Shown in pieces: positions 1-7,137 of a DNA stretch of 48,022 bases. The DNA comes from Anaerolineales bacterium (GTDB lineage: Bacteria; Chloroflexota; Anaerolineae; Anaerolineales; Villigracilaceae). The stretch covers positions 1 through 48,022 of the forward strand of contig JAFGCG010000193.1 in NCBI GenBank assembly GCA_016932715.1. Direction: 5' to 3'. How positions within the stretch are numbered: the first letter of the stretch is position 1; every line of letters begins with the position of its first letter. A program made the position numbers and the translations under genes. The notes beneath the pieces are model-generated. The model saw nothing but the letters and a program-made list of their open reading frames with translations. It was not told the DNA's origin and did no database searches.

Positions 1-1
1 G

Positions 2-1405
2 GTGATCGCTGCCGAAAAATGGACAGAAGAGCGTCTGTATGCGGCGCTCAAAGAGAAACGCAAAACTGTAAAATCCACAAACAAAATCGCTGCTGACCTG
101 GCAAAACAGTCGGGTTGGAAGAATCGTGAGGTGCTCAGTGTCCTGAAAAAGCTGATCGCTGCTGAAAAATGGACGGAAGAGCAGCTACTTGCGGCGCTCA
201 GGGAGAAACGCAAAACTGTAAAATCCACAAATAAAATTGCTGCTGAACTGGCAAAACGATCGGGTTGGAAGCAGCGCGAGGTGCTCAGTGTCCTGAAAAA
301 GCTGATTGCTGCTGAAAAATGGACAGAAGAGCAGTTGCTTGCGGCGATCAGGGAGAAACGTAACACCGTAAAATCCACAAATAAAATCGCTGCTGAACTG
401 GCAAAACAGTCGGGTTGGAAGCAGCATGAGATCCTCAGCAGAATCAAAAAGCTGATTATCGCCGAAAAATGGATCGAGCCACACCTGCGTGCGGAAATCG
501 AGAGACGTCTCGAATTTGGGACAGCAGTGAACAAACTCTCCGGTGAGTTGGCTGGAATTTCGGGATGGAAGAAGTGGGAGATCAGCAAGATGGTCAAAAA
601 GATTAGGAAGGAACAGGAGACGAGCGCAAAGAAGGCCGATGCAAAGATCGTAGAAGAACCAGTCATCGTTGTCGACCCTGAGACGATCATAAATGCCTCG
701 AAACCTCTGGCGGAATTTGTGGAATGGCAAAAGAGTCTGCTTGCCGGGACCAATTCAAAACTCTACCAGGTGCGGAAGTGGGGTGACCCTGTTATGAAGA
801 AGTATGGGTTCGATGTGAACCAGGTGAACACGACGAACTTTCAGGCTGTTGGTCTGTACAACGATGGGAATAAGGAATTTGGAGCCATCTCGAATTTCAT
901 TCGCATCTCGCATAGTGAGGTCATGAAGCTGAAAGCCATGCAGATCGAGGATGATTATGTAGCCAAAAGAAAGGACTGGCGTTCTCAAAAAATGAACTGG
1001 CTGTGTAAGTTTCGCGGCACGATCTATTTCTTCGACGAACCTGGTGATCAGTGGCAGAGCGCGTCTCGTATTCGGTGGGGAACGCTTGCGCTTGGGGGGA
1101 ACCTGGTGCAGGTCCTTGGAACGGAGATGATCCAGGCAAAGTTTCGGGATGGCGTCATACGCAAGGCGGAGATGGCGCGACTGCAAGGGTTCCGGACCTC
1201 TGATTGGGGCCGCCCCCTGGATGAGCTGCTGGCGGAGGGACTGGTGCATCGCTGCTTCTGTGCTTATAAAAGCAACCACTTTGGTGATTCACCCAAAGGG
1301 ATTGTTTACAGCCCGTTCTTTTCCGTGCGGAACCGGGACTTTGCCGGGCTGGCGAGACCGATGGCATTGTACATTCCGGTCGAATGGCTGGAGCCAAAGG
1401 ATTAG
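2..1405 (+). CDS. Unrecognised protein with tandem 50-residue HTH-like repeats, 5' end outside the window
   Basis: I do not recognise this protein. The GTG at position 2 aligns with leucine codons in the following repeats, so it is internal and the gene continues off the left edge. The first 200 visible residues are four tandem 50-residue units (150 bp each, at 2-151, 152-301, 302-451 and 452-601). The first three are nearly identical (core words KWTEEQLLAA, KSTNKIAAELAK, SGWKQREVLSVLKK); the fourth is diverged. The second half of each unit resembles a helix-turn-helix, like the C-terminal helices of RsmI, so nucleic-acid binding is possible; this is inference. A basic linker (about 200-215) leads to a roughly 250-residue C-terminal region rich in aromatic residues, with no motif I can assign. 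No cysteine clusters, signal peptide or membrane segment are visible. Confidence 0.8.
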   Translation: MIAAEKWTEERLYAALKEKRKTVKSTNKIAADLAKQSGWKNREVLSVLKKLIAAEKWTEEQLLAALREKRKTVKSTNKIAAELAKRSGWKQREVLSVLKKLIAAEKWTEEQLLAAIREKRNTVKSTNKIAAELAKQSGWKQHEILSRIKKLIIAEKWIEPHLRAEIERRLEFGTAVNKLSGELAGISGWKKWEISKMVKKIRKEQETSAKKADAKIVEEPVIVVDPETIINASKPLAEFVEWQKSLLAGTNSKLYQVRKWGDPVMKKYGFDVNQVNTTNFQAVGLYNDGNKEFGAISNFIRISHSEVMKLKAMQIEDDYVAKRKDWRSQKMNWLCKFRGTIYFFDEPGDQWQSASRIRWGTLALGGNLVQVLGTEMIQAKFRDGVIRKAEMARLQGFRTSDWGRPLDELLAEGLVHRCFCAYKSNHFGDSPKGIVYSPFFSVRNRDFAGLARPMALYIPVEWLEPKD

Positions 1406-1422
1406 TAACTTACCTTACGCAG

Positions 1423-1500
1423 TTTCACCACGGAGTGCACGGAGAACACAGAGAAAACTCTTTGAAAATCTCCGTGGACTCTGTGTTCTCCGTGGTGAAA
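1423..1500. repeat. Nonamer-word hairpin repeat, copy without the GC module
   Basis: The left arm (1423-1453) consists of 9-bp words of the type ACCACGGAG / TGCACGGAG / AACACAGAG. The right arm (1470-1500) is its near-perfect reverse complement. The same element lies at 42828-42930, where a 27-bp GC-rich palindrome is inserted at the position equivalent to 1473/1474. The RNA would form a long hairpin about 20 bases after the stop codon at 1405, so it may act as a transcript end; there is no U tract. Confidence 0.8.
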
Positions 1501-1566
1501 GCACTTTGCCTGCGTAACATCAGTTAGTAAAATAATAAATACCCACTTGCATCTGTGTCCTGTTCG

Positions 1567-1604
1567 AAGCGACGCGTCGAACCGATACGTCGCTTTTTGT
1601 TTTA
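1567..1604 (+). terminator. Rho-independent terminator-like hairpin
   Basis: AAGCGACG (1567-1574) pairs with CGTCGCTT (1588-1595) across a 13-base loop, followed by a T-rich tract to 1604. It lies 160 bp after the first gene and just before the ABC remnant. Because of this distance, which transcript it ends is unclear. Confidence 0.6.
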
Positions 1605-1659
1605 TTTGCTTTTACGCGGTAGAATCATTTCCCTGTGTGAACTTATTCGAAGGAATAAA

Positions 1660-2015
1660 AATGTCAGGGGACTTTTCCGGCCGCAATACCGAAGACGGCG
1701 GTCGATGGGATCGCTTTCAACGTGGACCCGGGCGAGATCGTTGGCTATATCGGCGTGAACGGCGCCGGAAAGTCCACCACGCTCAAGATGCTGACGGGTG
1801 TCCTGATGCCGACGAGCGGCAGCGTCCGGGTGCTGAAGCGCGATCCGCACCGCCAGCGGACACAGCTGTGGTGGGACCTGACGCTGATCGAGTCGCTGAA
1901 CCGCGACGTGGGGGGTATCGCCTGGTTTGGACCGTTCGTCGCGGCGTTCCTGCTTTTCCTTGGCTATCGTTTCTGGCAGTTTGGATTGAAGTATTATTCC
2001 GGGACTGGAACATAG
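1660..2015 (+). pseudogene. ABC-2 exporter remnant: ATPase N-terminus fused in frame to a permease C-terminus
   Basis: The reading frame from about 1692 encodes the start of an ABC ATPase: a VDGIAFNVDPGEIVGYIG segment, Walker A GVNGAGKST and the following MLTGVLMPTSG stretch. About 45 residues later the match stops before Q-loop, signature and Walker B. It passes directly into a hydrophobic segment ending FWQFGLKYYSGTGT, typical of the last helix and tail of ABC-2 permeases (known family ending, recognised by eye). Upstream, a GLFRPQYR segment belonging to the same ATPase lies in another frame; one base appears missing between 1691 and 1692. So the remnant carries a frameshift plus a large internal deletion that joined two genes of one exporter operon. 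A functional product is very unlikely. Confidence 0.8.
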
Positions 2016-2081
2016 CGCATCCATTTTGAGTCTTTATTCATAGATCGAGAAATTATTCTTCATTTGGAATGAGTCAACCCG

Positions 2082-3200
2082 ATGAAACCTCCCGAAAAAT
2101 TCAACCCTGTTTTTGATAAATTCCTGCTCGGCGGATTGGGCTGTGGCTTGATCGTGCTTTGCATTCTGGTGGGCGGCTTTTTCTTCGCCTGGCAGAACCC
2201 GCCCACAGCGCGGACTACTTCCACATCGCTGGCAGTCGGCAACTTGTCCACGCTCACGCCTGGTCCCAGCCCGACGGCTCTCTTTCAATTTGCCACGCCG
2301 ACCCTGCTGCCGCCGGGATTTGCGACAGTGACAATTACGCCCGTGCAAGCGGGAACGCTTGCCCCCACCAGCCAGATTCCTTCGCCCGTCCCTCAATTCG
2401 GCAGCTCGCCCCCGACCGGCAAGATCGTGTTTACCTGTTTCATCAAGCAGATCGATCAGATCTGCCTGATGAACGCCGACGGCTCGGGCCGCAAACAACT
2501 GACCGAGTTCGAAGCGACCGCTTTTTATGCCTCTCTTTCGCCTGACGGGAAACAGATTTACTTCAGTTCCCGCCGCACCGGAAATTTTGATATTTATTCC
2601 ATGAACATCCGAGGCAAAGAGCTGCGGCGCCTGACCGGGGGGATTGGCAGCCTGTACGCGCCGGAACGTTCTCCCACGGATGAAAGGATCGTCTTTACGA
2701 ATCAGACGGGGGGCAAGCAGCAAATCTGGGTCATGCGCCTGGACGGAAAAAACGCGCACCCGCTCACCGAGGGTCCCGAGGATATTGATCCCACCTATTC
2801 GCCGAACGGCATATTGATCGCCTTCGCTTCTGCGCGGACCGGGCAGCGCCAGTTGTACGTGATGGAACGCGATGGCTCCGAAGTCCACCAGCTCACGAAC
2901 CTGCCCGATATGGGCGGGCGCAGCAGCTGGTCACCGGGCGGCAGGCAGCTGACGTTTTATGCCGGACCGATTGGCGACCGCAATATTTATGTGATCAACG
3001 CGGACGGGACGGGGCTGGTCAGACTCACCAATGGAGGCGATAACCTTGGTCCCAGCTGGTCGCCGGATGGGGAATGGATCGCGTTCACCTCCTTCCGGGA
3101 TGGGAACAACGAGATTTACATCCTGCGCCCCGACGGGACAGGCGTGACGCGCTTGACAGCCAACTCCATTTCCGATTGGCAGCCGAGGTGGGGGAGGTAG
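2082..3200 (+). CDS. Membrane-anchored TolB-like beta-propeller protein
   Basis: A 372-residue protein with a short cytoplasmic N-terminus, one membrane segment (about 11-36, FLLGGLGCGLIVLCILVGGF) and a Thr/Pro/Ser-rich linker to about residue 110. It is followed by roughly six PD40/WD40-like blades of the TolB type. The blades repeat the pattern SPDG-x-xIxFxSxRxGxxxIYxMxxDGxxxxxLT, for example at YFSSRRTGNFDIY and WSPDGEWIAFTS. The topology places the propeller outside the cell. Its role is probably protein or ligand binding; no catalytic residues are evident. The same propeller type is fused to a kinase at 28606-30804. The gene stands alone, after the ABC remnant and before a strong hairpin. 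An ATG at 2069 is out of frame, so 2082 is the start. Confidence 0.85.
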   Translation: MKPPEKFNPVFDKFLLGGLGCGLIVLCILVGGFFFAWQNPPTARTTSTSLAVGNLSTLTPGPSPTALFQFATPTLLPPGFATVTITPVQAGTLAPTSQIPSPVPQFGSSPPTGKIVFTCFIKQIDQICLMNADGSGRKQLTEFEATAFYASLSPDGKQIYFSSRRTGNFDIYSMNIRGKELRRLTGGIGSLYAPERSPTDERIVFTNQTGGKQQIWVMRLDGKNAHPLTEGPEDIDPTYSPNGILIAFASARTGQRQLYVMERDGSEVHQLTNLPDMGGRSSWSPGGRQLTFYAGPIGDRNIYVINADGTGLVRLTNGGDNLGPSWSPDGEWIAFTSFRDGNNEIYILRPDGTGVTRLTANSISDWQPRWGR

Positions 3201-3231
3201 GCGGTGATCAGTGGACAGTATTCAGTAAGCA

Positions 3232-3265
3232 GAAGCCCCTGAAGAGTTCAATCTTCAGGGGCTTC
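3232..3265. terminator. Perfect 14-bp hairpin between convergent genes
   Basis: GAAGCCCCTGAAGA (3232-3245) and TCTTCAGGGGCTTC (3252-3265) pair perfectly around a 6-base loop, between the stop codons of the propeller gene and the leftward ABC permease. It can serve both strands, although neither side has a good U tract. The preceding 3206-3231 carries 7-bp words of the CAGTA type. Confidence 0.75.
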
Positions 3266-3268
3266 ACA

Positions 3269-5659
3269 TTATTCGTACGCCAGGCTTTCGTTGACGCTGA
3301 TGCGGGTTGCCCGGCGGGCAGGAACCCAACTGGCAACGATCGAAAGCACGATGACGATCCCGAGCCAGATCCAAACGCCGTGCGTAGCAGGGTAGTATTC
3401 CGCGGGGAAATCGATCACCTTTCCCAATGCCAGGACGAACGCGGGACCGGCGCCGAGTCCGAGGGGCAGGGCAAAGATCCAACTTGTGAGACCCAGCATC
3501 AGACCCTCACCGGTAAAAACGAAACCAACGTCTCGTGAAGAAGCGCCCACTGCGCGCATCACGCCGATCTCTCGCCGGCGCTCGAGAACGTTGATGGAGA
3601 GCGTGCCCGAGAGACCCATGCTGCCAACGACCGCCATCAGGATGGTCATCAGCATGAGGACTTGGGTCAGGATGCTGAATTGAGCGCTGGCATTGTTACG
3701 GTCTTCTGTCGCTACATCGGAATAACCGATTTTCATTCTCCTGGCATCGAAGAACGCGATGAGATCGGCTTCGATTGCCTGCTGGGTCGCCAGGCTTTGA
3801 TCGGTGCCCTGGACCATTGCCACCGCGGCTCTGCCCACGTTGTGCAAAGCCAGGTTGAGTGTGTCGATATTGGCAAAGGCTGTATTCTGGTCGCGGCCAT
3901 TTAGATCGAATACCAATCCGACAATGGTCCAGCGCGTTTCGCCAACATCCGGCAGGTCGATGATGATCTCGTCGCCAACGCCAACCCCCATTTTCCCTGC
4001 CAGCTTTTGATTGAACAAAATAGCCTGCTTGTCCTGTGGATCGAGCGTCCGCCCGGCGGTGAGGCGCGGTTTGAAGATTGGCGATTCGGAGGGGACACCG
4101 CGCACATAAACTTCGTATTCACTGCCGGGACCCTCGGCTCCGGGGATTTTTGCATTCGCCGTCCGAAATACCCACATTTCTGCATTTTTTACATTGGGGC
4201 GGGATTCGATCAGCGGAATCGCTTCGTCAATCCGCTGTAAGTGTTCGAAGTTGATCTGCACCTCGTAACCGAACCCGGCAAAGATCGTATCGAGAGTCCG
4301 CTCGAAGGAATATTGGGTACTGTAAACCATGATGAAGACAGCACCGGATACAGTCAGGGTCAGCAGTGTGAGGACCACACGTCCGGGGCGCCTGAAGGTG
4401 TTCCGCAAAGAGAGGGCTGCCATAACAGGGATGCCGCGTATTCCGGCGATCAGGCGGTCGAGCAGGTGACGCCCGTAGTGACCGCGCCCCAATCCGGTCT
4501 GGCTGATCGCATTCGCGGCGGGGATGGCTACCCCCTGCAATACGGGGTACAGACCTGCCAATAAAGGGGTCAGCAGTCCCACCAGGACTTGCAGAAGCAA
4601 CACATTCGGCAAAATCTCAAAGGGAGTCACCGGAACATTCAATAAATTCAACATCCACTTTGCCAGAGCATTCCCGGCATACGCGCCGATGGGAACAGCG
4701 ATCACCAGGCTTAAAATTCCGTAGGCAGCAATGGCTGACAGGTACATGGTCATGATTTGACGACGAGTACTGCCAACGGCTTTCATGATCCCGATTTGCG
4801 GGATCTGCTGGGCAATCAGGGCATTGATGGTATTGATCACCAGCATAACGCTCAACCCCAGGGAGGCAATCGCCATCACAGCCAGCACCATTCCCACGCC
4901 GTTGATCATATCCTGCAAATAATGGTCTTCAGGATGAAGGACCTCCGAATAACCTACGGATACCCCCTGAGGTTTTAGCTTTTCGTTGATATCGTCAATC
5001 GCCTGCTGTACGTTTTCCTTGCTGTACTCGGGGACCGTGATTCGAAGTGTTGTGAAACCATAATAACCTGCGATCCTGGTAAAGTCCTTCTGGGTGACGT
5101 AAAAAGCTGCCTCCTGGCCAAAGGGTGCGGGCCATTCCCAGGGGCTGCGCGTAATGCCATTGACAGTGTATGGACGGGGATGTTCATTGATTTCGAAATA
5201 GATGGTTCCCCCCATCCCGGGAACGCCGTAGGAGTCGATGTGAGCTGCCTCTATCCCAATCTTTTTACTTTCAGGCCAGGCGCCCTCCTTCAGGGTCAAC
5301 CGGTCGTAGGTTTGACTCTCGAAATCGGCATGGGTAATGATATGTCCGTCCTGCCATTCACCCTCGAGTGTCCTTTTCCAATGGATGCTCGACTCCGCGA
5401 AGCCCTCAACATCCTTAACGCTCGGAATCCGCTCCAATCCGCGAATGATGCCTTCATCCACGACGCCCGACAGCCATAACATCCCGTGGGCTGGATTGCT
5501 CTCGACATGGGATCTGGACATTTGCCCGAGTGTCAGTATGTTTGCCGATACCACCATCCCGACTGCCATCACGCCCACGGAAATGCTCATGATCACCATG
5601 AGCGTGCGGCCCTTGTTCCGCCACAGGTCACGCCAGACTTTTCGGAACGACATGTTCAT
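3269..5659 (-). CDS. ABC transporter permease, double FtsX-domain (LolE/MacB-like)
   Basis: A 796-residue permease with duplicated architecture. The first membrane helix lies at about 17-42 behind a [16 protein letters not shown] start typical of this family, then an extracytoplasmic domain and a cluster of helices (about 255-400, [26 protein letters not shown] is split around the FtsX core). A second basic-plus-helix start lies near 420 ([14 protein letters not shown]), followed by another external domain and a final FtsX module (about 665-790, with [15 protein letters not shown]). Such permeases work with a LolD-type ATPase in lipid, lipoprotein or peptide export or in mechanotransmission; the substrate cannot be read here. 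The start codon overlaps the stop of the ATPase by 4 bases (ATGA), so the two are translationally coupled. Confidence 0.93.
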   Translation of the reverse strand: MNMSFRKVWRDLWRNKGRTLMVIMSISVGVMAVGMVVSANILTLGQMSRSHVESNPAHGMLWLSGVVDEGIIRGLERIPSVKDVEGFAESSIHWKRTLEGEWQDGHIITHADFESQTYDRLTLKEGAWPESKKIGIEAAHIDSYGVPGMGGTIYFEINEHPRPYTVNGITRSPWEWPAPFGQEAAFYVTQKDFTRIAGYYGFTTLRITVPEYSKENVQQAIDDINEKLKPQGVSVGYSEVLHPEDHYLQDMINGVGMVLAVMAIASLGLSVMLVINTINALIAQQIPQIGIMKAVGSTRRQIMTMYLSAIAAYGILSLVIAVPIGAYAGNALAKWMLNLLNVPVTPFEILPNVLLLQVLVGLLTPLLAGLYPVLQGVAIPAANAISQTGLGRGHYGRHLLDRLIAGIRGIPVMAALSLRNTFRRPGRVVLTLLTLTVSGAVFIMVYSTQYSFERTLDTIFAGFGYEVQINFEHLQRIDEAIPLIESRPNVKNAEMWVFRTANAKIPGAEGPGSEYEVYVRGVPSESPIFKPRLTAGRTLDPQDKQAILFNQKLAGKMGVGVGDEIIIDLPDVGETRWTIVGLVFDLNGRDQNTAFANIDTLNLALHNVGRAAVAMVQGTDQSLATQQAIEADLIAFFDARRMKIGYSDVATEDRNNASAQFSILTQVLMLMTILMAVVGSMGLSGTLSINVLERRREIGVMRAVGASSRDVGFVFTGEGLMLGLTSWIFALPLGLGAGPAFVLALGKVIDFPAEYYPATHGVWIWLGIVIVLSIVASWVPARRATRISVNESLAYE

Positions 5660-6372
5660 TTATGACCGTTCCCATTGTTGTGACCATTGCCATTGTCGAA
5701 CAGGTCTCCATCCAGCACTTCGACCACGCGCGGGATGCGGCTGGCAAGTCCCAGATCATGAGTGACCATCATGAAGGTCTTGCCCTGCCTGACCAGTTCT
5801 TCGAACAGGTAAAAGACCTTGTCGGCAGATTTGCTGTCGAGATTGCCGGTGGGTTCGTCGCCCATGACGAGAGCCGGATCGTTCGCCAATGCCCGGGCGA
5901 TCGCAGCCCGCTGCTGCTGCCCGCCCGAGAGGGTGTTCGGCAGCTTATGAGCCTGGTCCGCCAACCCGACCTGCTCGAGGAGATGCATCGCTCTTTCGGG
6001 GCGCTCGCGCCGCGCCCACATCCGGCAGCATTCCATGGGAAAAATGACATTCTCCATCACGGTCAGGGTGGGAAGCAGCTGAAAGAACTGGAAGATGACA
6101 CCCACGTTCCTGCCGCGCCAGTGGGCGAGCTGGTTTTCATTCAGATCATTGAGACGCGCCCCGGTGACGTGGACATCCCCATGAGTGGGACGGTCGATCC
6201 CGGTGATCATATTGATCAGGGTCGATTTGCCGCTCCCGGAGGGTCCACGCACCCCTACAAACTCTCCCGGATACACCTTGAGAGAAACATTTTTGAGTGC
6301 CTGGATCGGACCTGCCGGTCCGTTGAAAGTCTTATTAACTCCCTGAAGGTCAATAACAGTATCTTCCACCAT
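5656..6372 (-). CDS. ABC transporter ATP-binding protein (LolD/MacB type)
   Basis: A 238-residue ATPase with all expected motifs: Walker [10 protein letters not shown] (43-51), Q-loop near IFQFFQLLP, signature LSGGQQQR (148-155), Walker [15 protein letters not shown] and the H-loop MMVTHD. The DEPTGNLDS and [13 protein letters not shown] words are characteristic of the LolD/MacB/FtsE branch. It energises the downstream double-FtsX permease. The C-terminus ends in an unusual Asn/Gly/His tail (two NGNGH units), possibly metal-binding or simply low-complexity. A GGGAG ribosome-binding site precedes the ATG by about 6 bases. Confidence 0.95.
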   Translation of the reverse strand: MVEDTVIDLQGVNKTFNGPAGPIQALKNVSLKVYPGEFVGVRGPSGSGKSTLINMITGIDRPTHGDVHVTGARLNDLNENQLAHWRGRNVGVIFQFFQLLPTLTVMENVIFPMECCRMWARRERPERAMHLLEQVGLADQAHKLPNTLSGGQQQRAAIARALANDPALVMGDEPTGNLDSKSADKVFYLFEELVRQGKTFMMVTHDLGLASRIPRVVEVLDGDLFDNGNGHNNGNGHK

Positions 6373-6531
6373 AGTTTTACTCCCGAACTTTTGTGCTTAT
6401 AGAAAATGTACGAGAAAATTCCACCAGAGTTTCAAAAAAGTTCAAAATTTGTCAAAAAGTACTTCTGGATTTCGTTGTTTTCATTCTGTTTGACAAGCAA
6501 GGAAAGGAAAAGTTTCGATTTTCCTGCTTCA
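6373..6531 (-). promoter_or_regulatory. AT-rich upstream region of the ABC operon
   Basis: This 159-bp region lies directly upstream of the ABC ATPase and is much more AT-rich than its surroundings. On the minus strand it contains a TTGACA (complement of 6450-6455) and a TATAAG nearer the gene (around 6400). No pair has clean 16-18 bp spacing, so the exact promoter is uncertain. No gene is seen in it. Confidence 0.35.
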
Positions 6532-6609
6532 GTGTTCCTGCGATGCAGATATTAACCCCAATCGAGATTTTCAACCTATCCAAACGCTAACAGCCCGCTA
6601 CCAATTTGC
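6532..6609 (-). repeat. 78-bp promoter-like repeat, copy 1
   Basis: Nearly identical to 45243-45320, with a 48-bp block (6556-6603) that is exact. Read on the minus strand it holds TTGAAA, a 17-bp gap and TATCTG, i.e. a weak -35/-10 pair. Both copies lie upstream of leftward genes in the same orientation. Confidence 0.7.
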
Positions 6610-6619
6610 CTTTTATTCG

Positions 6620-6713
6620 CGCTGAGTGCTACGCGATCGAAGCGTCCCCGCGACCGAAGAGTCTCGCATTGCGGTGGTAGAGATTCTTCGCCGCTGCGCG
6701 GCTCAGAATGACA
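6620..6713. repeat. Palindromic intergenic repeat (TGTCATTCTGAG type), copy left of the GIY-YIG gene
   Basis: It ends in CTCAGAATGACA (6702-6713) and contains the core GAAGAGTCTCGCATT followed by GAGATTCTTCG. The same core and end occur in the same orientation at 7026-7125, so the two copies bracket the GIY-YIG gene. The left end is decayed (CTGAGTG instead of the full TGTCATTCTGAG). Confidence 0.75.
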
Positions 6714-6719
6714 TGTACT

Positions 6720-7010
6720 TCAGATGAACCACTCTTCGCTCAAGTCTTTCCATTCGGGGTTCATCGAATCAATCAAGGCGATTTTCTTGACTCTTAGCCA
6801 GCCCTTGATCTGTTTTTCGCGTTCAATCGCCGAGTAGATGCTCGAAGTCGCTTCATAGTACACAAGATATTGAATGTTGTATTTGCTGGTAAACCCTGAG
6901 ACAAGTTTGTTTTTATGCTCATATACCCGTCTCATTAGATCGTTTGTCACGCCTGTGTAAAGCGTGCGCGACTTGTTCGTCATGATGTAAACGTAGTATT
7001 CTTTGCTCAT
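6720..7010 (-). CDS. Small GIY-YIG nuclease-domain protein
   Basis: A 96-residue stand-alone GIY-YIG domain. The N-terminal YVYIM (6-10) and LYTGVT (17-22) correspond to the GIY and YIG strands; the following NDLMRRVYEHK supplies the conserved Arg, and the tail KQIKGWLRVKKIALI is typical of the UPF0213/UvrC-related small proteins. The family has a nuclease fold; biological roles of the stand-alone members are mostly unknown. The gene is bracketed by two copies of a palindromic repeat: its stop is 7 bp from one and its start 16 bp from the other. This suggests that gene and repeats moved or spread together. The base composition is more AT-rich than its neighbours. Confidence 0.92.
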   Translation of the reverse strand: MSKEYYVYIMTNKSRTLYTGVTNDLMRRVYEHKNKLVSGFTSKYNIQYLVYYEATSSIYSAIEREKQIKGWLRVKKIALIDSMNPEWKDLSEEWFI

Positions 7011-7025
7011 AAAACCTCCCTATTA

Positions 7026-7125
7026 TGTCACTCTGAGCGAGTGTTCTCCGAGCGAAGAGTCTCGTATTTTCGGTGGTGGAGATTCTTCGTCGTGGCGCCC
7101 TGGGCGCCACTCACTCAGAATGACA
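7026..7125. repeat. Palindromic intergenic repeat (TGTCATTCTGAG type), complete copy right of the GIY-YIG gene
   Basis: A 100-bp unit with inverted ends TGTCACTCTGAG (7026-7037) and CTCAGAATGACA (7114-7125). Inside are GAAGAGTCTC and GAGATTCTTC, and a GTGGCGCC/GGCGCCAC hairpin near 7092-7110. It is the intact relative of 6620-6713 and of the segment inside the coding region at 15388-15455. Confidence 0.85.
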
Positions 7126-7137
7126 TGGTAGTAATGT

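Noticed and set aside
2..601. Possible CRISPR array from regularly spaced repeats
   Set aside because: The 150-bp units are contiguous, coding and without spacers.
2034..2888. Long open frame on the minus strand opposite the TolB-like gene
   Set aside because: Composition is that of an antisense shadow; the plus-strand protein has clear propeller repeats.
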